IMG/VR virus record: IMGVR_UViG_3300029945_000011
Coordinates: 1 to 54,236 of that record
Strand: one strand, 5' to 3'
Length of the DNA stretch: 54,236 bases
Source: a virus
Part shown: in pieces, positions 1 to 7,344 of the stretch
Layout: every line of letters begins with the position of its first letter
Position numbering within the stretch: the first letter of the stretch is position 1
Made by a program: the position numbers and the translations under genes
Notes under the pieces: generated by a model
What the model was told of the DNA's origin: nothing
What the model saw: only the letters and a program-made list of their open reading frames with translations
Database searches by the model: none

Positions 1-1117
1 TTGGAGTAGTCGGAAATGGTGTTGGTTCACCAGGACCAGCATTTCCGGGTTCTGGAGTATAACCAGAACATTGATTATCTGTCATTGCTGGTGTGATAGC
101 AAGAGCGGTACTATTCGTCTGAGTAGTAACAGCGGATGGAGTTACTACACCGGGATCGGGCTGTTGATTATTATTAAGTTGTGTCCTACCAGTAACATCA
201 TCAAATGAAACTTGACCCGAAATATATGCAGCAGGATCATATACAGCAACTGATTGGTTTGATCCTACACCAGAAGAAAAATCTGGGCTTCTAATTTCAA
301 AATGTAAATGAGCACCTCTAGCATCGCCCGTCGCTCCTTCAACACCAACTACATCGCCAGCAGAAACTTGTTGGCCTACTTGGACTCCGATTGTTGAAAG
401 ATGAGCATATACCGTAATACAGATTTTTTTACCGGCTGCATTAGAGTGGGCAATGAATACTACATTCCCATACCCGCGTGCGTCATTACCATCGGCTCTA
501 ATCACTTTTCCTGATGCGGCTGCTCTAACATTCCCGAGTGCGCCGCCAGCATAAGCTAAATCGATCCCTTTATGTGGTCGACCACGTTTTGGATCGCTCC
601 AAATCTGAGTTCCATCTACAGATGCTGTACATCTTGCGGTGATAACAGAACCCGGTAAAGGATGGATAAAAGTAATACTATCAGATCCAGTTGATTTGGA
701 GGCGACCAATAAAAATGGCTTACTATCAATTACAGAACTATCAGCTCTTAATGCGGAAATAGTTGTAGAATATTGTCCTGGTAAAGTCGCAGTTCCTGAA
801 AATTTACCAGTCGCAGTATTAAATGTAACACCAGGAATTGTAGTTCCATTAGTCCAACTTGCAACAGGATCTGAACCCGGAGACACCGTCATTTGTGTTG
901 TCACTGACATATCCGTTCCAACCGGAATAGACACATTAGTGATAGTGTTGATTGGAATTGGTCCACCGTCCATATTTTTTTCTGCATTTCCTGCTCTGGC
1001 CAAATATCCTTCAGAACATTCGCCAGTTTGTTGATATGTTGGCGAAGTGTAATTATCGGCCGTTGGTGCCCACGGTGTCCCGGAAGCTATAGTTGAACCA
1101 CCACCGCTGCAACTCAT
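1..1117 (-). CDS. M23 family endopeptidase with Ig-like domain (partial, runs off the window)
   Basis: Peptidoglycan-cleaving zinc metallopeptidase of the LytM/M23 family, probably the endolysin of the lysis cassette. The frame is open from an ATG at 1117 to the window edge, about 372 residues, so the C-terminus is missing. After an N-terminal low-complexity stretch there is an Ig-like segment (PGVTFNTATGKFSGTA), typical of the He_PIG type. The peptidase domain follows, with both zinc motifs: RPHKGIDLAY (HxxxD) and HLHFEI (HxH). The C-terminal part is rich in Thr, Pro and Asn. No signal peptide or lipobox is seen. The start overlaps the upstream stop as TAAATG, so it is translationally coupled to the o-spanin gene. 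A structural tail lysin is an alternative, but position beside holin and spanins favours lysis. Confidence 0.88.
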   Translation of the reverse strand, partial: MSCSGGGSTIASGTPWAPTADNYTSPTYQQTGECSEGYLARAGNAEKNMDGGPIPINTITNVSIPVGTDMSVTTQMTVSPGSDPVASWTNGTTIPGVTFNTATGKFSGTATLPGQYSTTISALRADSSVIDSKPFLLVASKSTGSDSITFIHPLPGSVITARCTASVDGTQIWSDPKRGRPHKGIDLAYAGGALGNVRAAASGKVIRADGNDARGYGNVVFIAHSNAAGKKICITVYAHLSTIGVQVGQQVSAGDVVGVEGATGDARGAHLHFEIRSPDFSSGVGSNQSVAVYDPAAYISGQVSFDDVTGRTQLNNNQQPDPGVVTPSAVTTQTNSTALAITPAMTDNQCSGYTPEPGNAGPGEPTPFPTTP

Positions 1118-1459
1118 TTAATTTCCTGTAGTAGATGAAGCAGGTAAAGGCACATTTAGCTTTAGTGCTGCGGCAACTTGATCTGCTTGGATTTGTGCAA
1201 TATTTTTCAATTGAGTTTCCATAGCCAATGAACGACCTTCAGATTCAGCTAACCAATCAGAAACTGTTTTTTGTGTTGCTGTTCCTAAATCAATATCCGG
1301 GACTTGAGCCGGAACTACTAAATCTTGGGCCGGGATTGGTGAAACGACATAATGATCCTGAATAATAATACTTGGTTTAACAGGTTGATCAATTGGTGCC
1401 ACAGCACATCCAGATAATAGGGCAATTGAAACAAAGGAAGCAATTAGTAATTTTTTCAT
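1118..1459 (-). CDS. Outer-membrane spanin (Rz1-like lipoprotein)
   Basis: 113-residue small lipoprotein. The N-terminus MKKLLIASFVSIALLSGC is a signal peptide ending in a lipobox (LSGC), so the mature protein starts at the lipidated Cys and is predicted in the outer membrane. The remainder is hydrophilic and Pro-rich near the N-terminus, followed by a helical segment. Its ATG overlaps the stop of the upstream coiled-coil gene by four bases (ATGA), the usual arrangement of i-spanin/o-spanin pairs. Known role of the family: it binds the inner-membrane spanin across the periplasm and fuses the two membranes at the last step of lysis. Assignment rests on lipobox and gene order, as spanin sequences diverge quickly. 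Confidence 0.8.
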   Translation of the reverse strand: MKKLLIASFVSIALLSGCAVAPIDQPVKPSIIIQDHYVVSPIPAQDLVVPAQVPDIDLGTATQKTVSDWLAESEGRSLAMETQLKNIAQIQADQVAAALKLNVPLPASSTTGN

Positions 1460-1947
1460 TGTGAACCAGCTTTACGGTTTTGTTGGATAGCATTAATGGT
1501 TTCAGCCAATACGTTAGATACTGGACCGTCTTGTGCAGCAGTCGAATTTGCAATCATTTGACGAAGATTTGAAATCTTTGTTTGATTTGCTTGTTCCTGA
1601 GCAACCATTTGAGCAACACGAGCATCCGAATCTGTTTTAGCTTCAGACAATTGATTGATGGTTGTTTGGTCTTGTTGATTGACTCCTACAGCATTAGCAA
1701 TATCAACCTTAAGTTGGGTATTAGCTTGAGTCAATGAAGTATTAGCTTGTTGAAGCTTAACAATTTGTGCTTGATCAAGATCAAATTGATGTTTGATTTC
1801 ATAGCCACCACCAAGTGCTAATAAAATAAGCACAATAGCAATAGCAAGTTTTGGATGAGCAATAGCCCCAGAGATCAAATTTTTAATGATTGAGAATATG
1901 CCACCAAAAAAGCTTTTAAAAAATGTAAGAATAATAGTAATAATCAT
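1456..1947 (-). CDS. Inner-membrane spanin (Rz-like)
   Basis: 163-residue protein. A hydrophobic N-terminal region contains one clear membrane helix (LAIAIVLILLALGGG, about residues 34-48). A long heptad-rich, Gln/Asn-rich coiled coil follows (about 55-135) and then a short tail. The topology N-in, periplasmic C-terminal coiled coil is that of Rz i-spanins. The tail segment VLAETINAIQQNR resembles the C-terminal end of many Rz proteins. The gene sits 12 bases after the putative holin and overlaps the lipoprotein gene, completing a holin, i-spanin, o-spanin, endopeptidase order. The RBS is TGGAATATATAA before ATG. Confidence 0.8.
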   Translation of the reverse strand: MIITIILTFFKSFFGGIFSIIKNLISGAIAHPKLAIAIVLILLALGGGYEIKHQFDLDQAQIVKLQQANTSLTQANTQLKVDIANAVGVNQQDQTTINQLSEAKTDSDARVAQMVAQEQANQTKISNLRQMIANSTAAQDGPVSNVLAETINAIQQNRKAGSQ

Positions 1948-1959
1948 TTATATATTCCA

Positions 1960-2283
1960 TTAAGTATTTTGGTTATTTTGGGGTGCTGGTATTGGTTGTA
2001 CCGGCATAGGCATTTCTGATGACTTCTTAATCAATACCCCAGCAGCTGCAGCTACGATAGCTCCACTGATGCCGATTAAACCAGTTGAAAAATTCAATGC
2101 ATCAAAGTGACCTGTTTTTACGGTCATATACAAGGTCAACCCAAGAAATTCCATTCCGCCTAATAGAACAAAGCCATATCCAAATAATCTCGCTGGATCT
2201 ACATCTCCATTCCAACTAGTAAAAACATCTCCGACTACTTTAGAAAATAGTGAAGTTTTTGGTTGTGCTACTATGGTCGACAT
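1960..2283 (-). CDS. Putative holin
   Basis: 107-residue protein with two predicted membrane helices, about residues 33-53 (LFGYGFVLLGGMEFLGLTLY) and 65-86 (GLIGISGAIVAAAAGVLIKK), and a short polar Pro/Gln-rich C-terminal tail. Size, two-helix topology and position immediately upstream of the spanins make a holin the most likely role: forming lesions in the inner membrane to release or activate the endolysin. There is no strong sequence match I can name, so the call is from topology and context. The RBS is AAGGAATATC before the ATG. A TATAAAATATAA stretch just upstream could be a weak late promoter. Confidence 0.62.
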   Translation of the reverse strand: MSTIVAQPKTSLFSKVVGDVFTSWNGDVDPARLFGYGFVLLGGMEFLGLTLYMTVKTGHFDALNFSTGLIGISGAIVAAAAGVLIKKSSEMPMPVQPIPAPQNNQNT

Positions 2284-2303
2284 GATATTCCTTATATTTT
2301 ATA

Positions 2304-2528
2304 TTAGACAAGTCTCGCTTGTCCTGTTTGTGCAGTTGAAAATGAAACAGTAATATTATTGACATCAATAATAGTGATGTTCAGTGGAATCATCTTTGTT
2401 AACATGCCACCGTTCGATGTATCATTAATGAGAATATCAACAATAGGATAAACACCCAAATTATGATTGATAGTCCAAGTTGTTGATGCTGAAGATTGTG
2501 TAAATTGATACACCGTTAAATCTGACAT
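2304..2528 (-). CDS. Small structural-type protein with HxLG beta module
   Basis: 74-residue protein consisting essentially of one beta-rich module with the signature TTWTINHNLGVYP and a closing NNITVSFSTAQTG. The same module occurs inside the gp6-like baseplate protein (STWTITHSLG, near 14.5 kb) and, more divergently, twice at the C-terminus of the 526-residue protein at 3.9-5.5 kb. In T4-like phages such modules are common in tail and baseplate proteins. The exact role here is unknown. It lies first in the lysis transcription unit behind a late-promoter element at 2554-2560. Confidence 0.7.
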   Translation of the reverse strand: MSDLTVYQFTQSSASTTWTINHNLGVYPIVDILINDTSNGGMLTKMIPLNITIIDVNNITVSFSTAQTGQARLV

Positions 2529-2553
2529 GATTTCTCCACGTAAGTTCTTTCCT

Positions 2554-2560
2554 TATTTAT
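2554..2560 (-). promoter_or_regulatory. T4-type late promoter -10 (ATAAATA)
   Basis: Minus-strand GCATAAATAAGG, 25 bases before the start codon of the 74-residue gene. It matches the relaxed late consensus repeated before most structural genes in this window and would drive the lysis cassette. Confidence 0.65.
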
Positions 2561-2575
2561 GCATTCTTTTAAACC

Positions 2576-2604
2576 AAAATGGGCTCTTATTAAGAGCCCA
2601 TTTT
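2576..2604. terminator. Bidirectional hairpin terminator
   Basis: Near-perfect inverted repeat AAAATGGGCTCTTA/TTAAGAGCCCATTTT with A and T runs on both sides. It lies just downstream of the minus-strand gene ending at 2618 and before the late promoter of the lysis cassette. Confidence 0.85.
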
Positions 2605-2617
2605 GAATATGTCGGAT

Positions 2618-2836
2618 TTATGGACGTCTAGTTGCCGTAGTTAATTGCTTAATGGCAGTGTTGAATGCAACTGGTTCAATTCGTAAATTACCTAAATCAT
2701 AATCATCAATGATCAGCGGATCTACTTCGTCAAAACAGAAGGTGCCTTTGTTACCATTCTTTTCAATGTGAGACATTTTAGCTCCTAACACCTTTAGTGA
2801 TGCGGCTAAAATAATATCAGTCGTACGCAATTCCAT
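2618..2836 (-). CDS. DUF5659-like small protein
   Basis: 72-residue protein beginning MELRTTDIILAASLKVLG. The pattern (TTD-hydrophobic-AA-L..LG, then a charged turn, a Phe-rich strand, and a C-terminal helix with LRIEPVAFNTAIKQL) resembles the phage and bacterial DUF5659 family, whose function is unknown. I chose the ATG at 2836 because AGGA lies eight bases upstream. Longer starts at 2881-2884 have no ribosome-binding site and add residues outside the family pattern. It is transcribed toward the lysis cassette and stopped by the terminator at 2576-2604. Confidence 0.65.
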   Translation of the reverse strand: MELRTTDIILAASLKVLGAKMSHIEKNGNKGTFCFDEVDPLIIDDYDLGNLRIEPVAFNTAIKQLTTATRRP

Positions 2837-2910
2837 GATTTTTCCTGAGTAATAATTGCTTGGTAGCCCATACTCGGGCATCACTAATATTTATAGAAAT
2901 CACAAAAATA

Positions 2911-2939
2911 TGTACAAAGTCCAGAAATCTTGATATAGT
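2911..2939 (+). promoter_or_regulatory. Sigma70-like promoter with TGTACA -35
   Basis: TGTACA (2911-2916), a 17-base spacer and TATAGT (2934-2939), placed 21 bases before the ATG at 2960. It shares the TGTACA-N16/17-TATAAT layout with promoters at 13126, 23584, 49464 and 50070. Confidence 0.7.
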
Positions 2940-2959
2940 CAAATCATCTAGGAGAAATC

Positions 2960-3268
2960 ATGCTACTTTATACATTACTTGATGGAACGACCAGACACAG
3001 AAAAAATCCTGATAAGTACCCAATGCCGGAAATTAAAGATCGATTGGATCTTCCAGCTGGGTGCTTTGTTAAGCTTGGGTTTTTGTATACGAAAAATAAA
3101 GTACTTAAGACAGAATTTCTTTTAGTTCAAGTGAATGAAAAAGAAGAAGGTGCAGATATTTACTATGGTGAACTTGATGATAAGCCTAAAAAGATATCGG
3201 GCGTAGTCATAGGGGACATGATCCAATTTAGCTCAAATCATGTCCTGGAAATTATTAGCTTACACTAA
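2960..3268 (+). CDS. Hypothetical protein
   Basis: 102-residue protein with no family I recognise. It is a mixed alpha/beta soluble protein with several charged turns (KNKVLKTEFLLVQVNEKEEG) and no membrane segment. The start is supported by TAGGAGAAATC before the ATG and by a sigma70-like promoter at 2911-2939, so it is probably expressed early, in contrast to its late minus-strand neighbours. Its last 14 bases overlap the 3' end of the convergent gene at 3255-3833. Confidence 0.75.
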   Translation: MLLYTLLDGTTRHRKNPDKYPMPEIKDRLDLPAGCFVKLGFLYTKNKVLKTEFLLVQVNEKEEGADIYYGELDDKPKKISGVVIGDMIQFSSNHVLEIISLH

Positions 3269-3833
3269 TAGTCAACGTGTAAGTAATCAAAATACTCCGA
3301 TTGGCTGTCTTTTCCACTGGGCTAAAAATCAAATGTGAAAGAAGCAATGGTGGAGAATCCTGTGAGATCAAACCCAATTCATCAAATGTATAAGTCGAAT
3401 CCGGGTTTGTAGTAATGTCATCACTTGTTGCTTGACCAGATGGTTCATCTGGTGTAATTTCCATAGTACAAGTCACAATCGAAGTGATTGCTGGAGAAGG
3501 TGATGCTGCACTTACAACAGAATCTCCGGCAGAAACAGATGCATTTTGGCCATCGATAATTTGACTATATGTTTCATTGTATAGTGTTGCACTTGTTCCA
3601 GTTGTATTAGGTGGCAAATACACAATATCTAAACTTGAATTAATATGTGTACCACCATTCCCTAAAGCCATCCCATAAACCCATGCATTAGACTCATGGG
3701 ATAATCCTCTAGCAATAACTGTGGCCATGTTTTGAGGGTGAATTGCGTTGTCTTGATCGCGAAGAACTTCGCCAGTTAATTTATCTGTGATTTTAACATG
3801 ACCATGAACGTGTATATTTGTTCTGAGTTGCAT
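3255..3833 (-). CDS. Hypothetical tail or baseplate structural protein
   Basis: 192-residue beta-rich protein. The N-terminus (NIHVHGHVKITDKLTGEVL) and the following NMATVIARGLSHESNAWVYG resemble short phage virion proteins that decorate tail fibres or baseplates, but I cannot name a family. Thr/Ser/Pro-rich loops fill the middle. It has a good late-promoter element (3858-3864) of its own, which argues for a virion or assembly role, and sits at the end of the tail-fibre region. Confidence 0.7.
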   Translation of the reverse strand: MQLRTNIHVHGHVKITDKLTGEVLRDQDNAIHPQNMATVIARGLSHESNAWVYGMALGNGGTHINSSLDIVYLPPNTTGTSATLYNETYSQIIDGQNASVSAGDSVVSAASPSPAITSIVTCTMEITPDEPSGQATSDDITTNPDSTYTFDELGLISQDSPPLLLSHLIFSPVEKTANRSILITYTLTISVS

Positions 3834-3857
3834 AATATTCCTTGTCTTTTGTTATTT

Positions 3858-3864
3858 TATTTAT
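3858..3864 (-). promoter_or_regulatory. T4-type late promoter -10 (ATAAATA)
   Basis: Minus-strand TGATAAATAAAA, 24 bases before the start codon at 3833. Confidence 0.7.
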
Positions 3865-3881
3865 CATCATCTACTTTGGAG

Positions 3882-5462
3882 TTATGCCAAATGGATAGTT
3901 ACTTCGCGCGGTTCAGCAAAAGTCAATATGACTTGTGTATTAGATGGATATGATACTGATTCTGGTAAACACATAGATCCAGCAGAATATGCAGCAACCA
4001 ATGGGTTATGACCATAGCTATGATTTATTTCTATTACATTAGCAAGTGCAGTAACATAGACCATTCCAAAATCATTAGGTGTATACACCCCATATAATAA
4101 TCCTGATGTTGATGGGATTATATGGATCACTGGTTTACATGGTTCATCAAATGTCACAATGATAACATTTGTAGATGGATAAGTCACCGAACGCGGCAAA
4201 ATCATTTCGCCACCAACATATGCTGCTAATATTGGATTGTACCCATAGTCATGATTTATTTCTACCGTATTAGATAGGAAAGCAACATAAATCATACCTA
4301 ATGAATCCGGCGAATAAACAGATTCATAACTTAATTCAACTTCGTATTCCACCGAATCAAATGGGTCACAATCAAATCCCCAATAATCACTAAATGCCAT
4401 ATTCAAAGCATCTACAATCGCAGGACTCGAAGTCTCTACTGATTGCGGCATTTCTTGGATTGAAAAGAGTTCGTAATATCCTAATTCTAATGACTCGGAT
4501 AACGAATCAAAATCAACCGTATCATAATTTTGGATATCCAAATATCCAATCTTTTGGGAATTGATGTTAATCCCAAATAATGTTTCATTTTCTGTCCAAG
4601 TGCCAGGATCAGCAATCTGAACATTGACAGTATCATAGTATTTGAAATAATCTTGAAATTTTACAGTATCAGTAATTGAAGTTTGAGTCCAACCGTTATA
4701 TGCTTCGCGCTGTTCAACTCTAAGATAAAACGGAGTGTTTAATGCTAACGGTTTAAAAAATGAAAAAATGAAGTACATTTGATCATTAGAATCATACTCG
4801 ACATATACTGTTCCATATGGCTCAACTGATAGTGCATCTGGCTCTTCATTATTAAAAAACCAAGTTGCAGTATCAGCATCATATAGTTGAGCATCATATG
4901 GAAGAATATCGAATTCAGAATTCTCAGTAGAATAATGAATAGTATATTCAGTCCAAACTACTGGATCACTTCCTATTCCTAAAAAGAATCGATCCATCAC
5001 TGCCCAGTCTAATGTCACTATTTGACCAGATGTAGGAATGCTAGATCCAATAAACTGGACAACGGTTCTATTTAATGAAGTTGTATAATTGACCCCTATT
5101 ACCTGAAGTTCACCATTGACAGAAACCTGAAGAGCATTATTCGCTGGTACATGGTATGCCCCAGGACTCCCAGGAATAGCGTCAGTGACTCCTATATATG
5201 TTGACTGATGGAAATCTTTAGAGTACCTAGCGAAGACCGCTGCTGGGATCCTATAGATCGTAGTTTGGCCATCTGAAACTTCATTGTATTGCCAGACACT
5301 TGATAATGTAAGAGCCATAGTACTGGCATCAGTAATACCAACTCCAACATTTTCATTAGCTTGGTATTCGATAGTGACATCGGTGAGTTTTGAGTGGTAT
5401 GGCTTAATATCATTAATATATGATACTAAGCTATCGACATCTACTGTATCAGATATTTGCAT
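3882..5462 (-). CDS. Virion structural protein with C-terminal tandem repeats
   Basis: 526-residue acidic, Tyr/Asp-rich protein beginning MQISDTVDVDSLVSYINDIK. Residues 1-90 (DIKPYHSKLTDVTIEY) resemble conserved N-terminal regions of baseplate-attached proteins in T4-like phages. The C-terminus carries two tandem repeats of about 60 residues: one starts LGMIYVAFLSNTVEINHDYG, the other FGMVYVTALANVIEINHSYG. Both contain an INHxYGxNPxxAAY core and end in a hydrophobic strand (ILTFAEP). These are related in pattern to the HxLG module at 2304-2528. The gene starts one base after the 603-residue gene stops, so the two are co-transcribed. Probable role: tail-fibre or baseplate periphery. Confidence 0.78.
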   Translation of the reverse strand: MQISDTVDVDSLVSYINDIKPYHSKLTDVTIEYQANENVGVGITDASTMALTLSSVWQYNEVSDGQTTIYRIPAAVFARYSKDFHQSTYIGVTDAIPGSPGAYHVPANNALQVSVNGELQVIGVNYTTSLNRTVVQFIGSSIPTSGQIVTLDWAVMDRFFLGIGSDPVVWTEYTIHYSTENSEFDILPYDAQLYDADTATWFFNNEEPDALSVEPYGTVYVEYDSNDQMYFIFSFFKPLALNTPFYLRVEQREAYNGWTQTSITDTVKFQDYFKYYDTVNVQIADPGTWTENETLFGININSQKIGYLDIQNYDTVDFDSLSESLELGYYELFSIQEMPQSVETSSPAIVDALNMAFSDYWGFDCDPFDSVEYEVELSYESVYSPDSLGMIYVAFLSNTVEINHDYGYNPILAAYVGGEMILPRSVTYPSTNVIIVTFDEPCKPVIHIIPSTSGLLYGVYTPNDFGMVYVTALANVIEINHSYGHNPLVAAYSAGSMCLPESVSYPSNTQVILTFAEPREVTIHLA

Positions 5463-5463
5463 A

Positions 5464-7275
5464 TTATGTGCTGGTGCCTGTATTAAATAATCTAGTAGAA
5501 CGTGCAGAAATCATTGATGTTTTAAAGATATCCGTAAATTCATAGTTCTCAGCTAATGCATCGTATAAGACAGTGAAAAATATTTCATTGACTTGTGTAG
5601 GAGTTGCATCAGACCAAATAGTCCCCATAGTCTGTCTAATCAATGTCGGTGTCGAAAATAACTCTACGATATTTGAAGCATCAATAAAGCTAATAGGATT
5701 AGGAACAACCTGACCTCCATTAGCTTGAGTCGTAATAGTCAATGATGTATTTAATATAGCGTATTGGATTGAAGCCAAAGCTAATTGTTGATCAACAAAA
5801 GCTTGACCTGTCCCAAACCCATATTGTGTTGTAGTTCCATTTCGTTCATCATAAGCGACATTTGCTAATGATGGGACTGGGTTTCCAATAGCATCATAAC
5901 CAGATGCAGCATCAGTAAGAATATTCCAAAGCTGTTGTGGAATTAATGTTGTCTGCAATTCTCTAATCGTAGTCCATTCAGTATGCACATTTTTCAATCG
6001 TTCATTTCTTGGATCATCTCTTAAAACGAAATCGCGAGTAAATCTGATTTTGTAAGTATTATCTTCAGTGACATATGTATTCAACCCAACAGTCACGATT
6101 TGATTATAGCTAGGAGTTTCACCTATTTCATTACTAATATTTTGGAACACAATATATGGATCAGTATTTGCCGCCAACAATTCTGCTGCACCCTGTACAG
6201 AAATAGTTCTTCCATATGTTTCTAATGATTTATTAGCAACCCAGAAATAGTATAAAGTGTCAGTTAGATTGCCATTAGAATCTCTAATTTCTTTAGATGT
6301 ATATTGGTAGTCATATTTATATTCATACAATATAATAGGATTATCACCAGTCGGATTTGCATCAGGATTAAAAGCTAAATCCGAAGAAGATGGAGTATAT
6401 GGAGCATAAATTATGGTCATCATGTCACCAAGATTAGGTGACAATTCTGTCAAATCTACCATGTTATTAATGATCGAAACATTAGTTAATGGTTTAGTCT
6501 GGCCATTTATATACACACTCAATCTATTCGCGTATAATGCAGTTTCTTTAAGCAATGTGAAAACTAATGTTGATGATGTTCCATCACAAACTGCTTGCAT
6601 GAATATTGGCGATCGTAGTTCCCAGGCGTTCCAAACATACTGGAACGATTGAGCGTTTGTTCCATTAACTAATGTCAACGGTGTTCTGACATCTGATGTT
6701 ATTGCAGTAACGACAGCTGATGATAGTGCTGGAACGGTAGAATAATCACCAAAGTATGGTTGCCATTTATTATTCGGTAAATTACTATCAGCAGTCAATT
6801 CAGTTTGTGATGGGGTATTATATAGAACCCAACCTTGATAATTGCCAAGAGATAAATTAGCATCGACTCTAGCCGGAAGTGTTGATGGACCAAATGGGAT
6901 TGTAATTTCAACAGGAATAGCAGCATACACAACTAAATCAGTTGCAGTACAAATAGCAGCAGCTATTGCTGCTGTTCTCAGCGCTGTTGTAGTGAATAGC
7001 GGATTTGTATAATTGACTGTAGTTTCACCAGTGATTTGAAATCCTAATGTATCAAAGAGTAAAGTGAATGGCGCTCCAACAGAATTAGCGACATCATTAA
7101 CTAGTACTAATTGTGATGATCCATTAGTCGCATTAGTACACGTAACTGAAACAGCCCCAGTAGATTCGTTGGTTGTAGTAGTGAAATTCAAGACTCCAAC
7201 CATAGCCGGTGAAAAGGCTGTTTCGGTATATCTTGTCACTGCTAGATTTTGTATTAATTTGATAGTAACTAGCAA
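5464..7275 (-). CDS. Virion structural protein, baseplate or fibre region
   Basis: 603-residue protein without a family I can name. It is Thr/Asn/Ala-rich and beta-rich throughout, with no membrane segment, as expected of an extended virion protein. The only plausible start is TTG at 7275, preceded by CAGGG seven bases upstream. In-frame stops lie further upstream and no ATG exists in between. It lies between the giant 1904-residue gene and the 526-residue gene on the same strand with tight spacing. A hairpin at 7302-7332 separates it from the giant gene. Confidence 0.75.
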   Translation of the reverse strand: MLVTIKLIQNLAVTRYTETAFSPAMVGVLNFTTTTNESTGAVSVTCTNATNGSSQLVLVNDVANSVGAPFTLLFDTLGFQITGETTVNYTNPLFTTTALRTAAIAAAICTATDLVVYAAIPVEITIPFGPSTLPARVDANLSLGNYQGWVLYNTPSQTELTADSNLPNNKWQPYFGDYSTVPALSSAVVTAITSDVRTPLTLVNGTNAQSFQYVWNAWELRSPIFMQAVCDGTSSTLVFTLLKETALYANRLSVYINGQTKPLTNVSIINNMVDLTELSPNLGDMMTIIYAPYTPSSSDLAFNPDANPTGDNPIILYEYKYDYQYTSKEIRDSNGNLTDTLYYFWVANKSLETYGRTISVQGAAELLAANTDPYIVFQNISNEIGETPSYNQIVTVGLNTYVTEDNTYKIRFTRDFVLRDDPRNERLKNVHTEWTTIRELQTTLIPQQLWNILTDAASGYDAIGNPVPSLANVAYDERNGTTTQYGFGTGQAFVDQQLALASIQYAILNTSLTITTQANGGQVVPNPISFIDASNIVELFSTPTLIRQTMGTIWSDATPTQVNEIFFTVLYDALAENYEFTDIFKTSMISARSTRLFNTGTST

Positions 7276-7301
7276 TTTTAAACCCTGTTTAAATATGAAG
7301 T

Positions 7302-7332
7302 GTATGTGCTATTTACAAGAAATAGCACATAC
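7302..7332. repeat. Intergenic 13-bp-stem hairpin
   Basis: Perfect inverted repeat GTATGTGCTATTT / AAATAGCACATAC around a five-base loop, in the 69-base gap between the 1904- and 603-residue genes. There is no T run on either strand, so it is not a standard intrinsic terminator. It could be an mRNA processing or stabilising hairpin, or a weak attenuator. Confidence 0.75.
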
Positions 7333-7344
7333 GAAATAATGACT

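Noticed and set aside
639-1034. 131-codon plus-strand open frame
   Set aside because: It lies antisense to the M23 peptidase, has no ribosome-binding site and a composition unlike the neighbours. The peptidase motifs are on the other strand.
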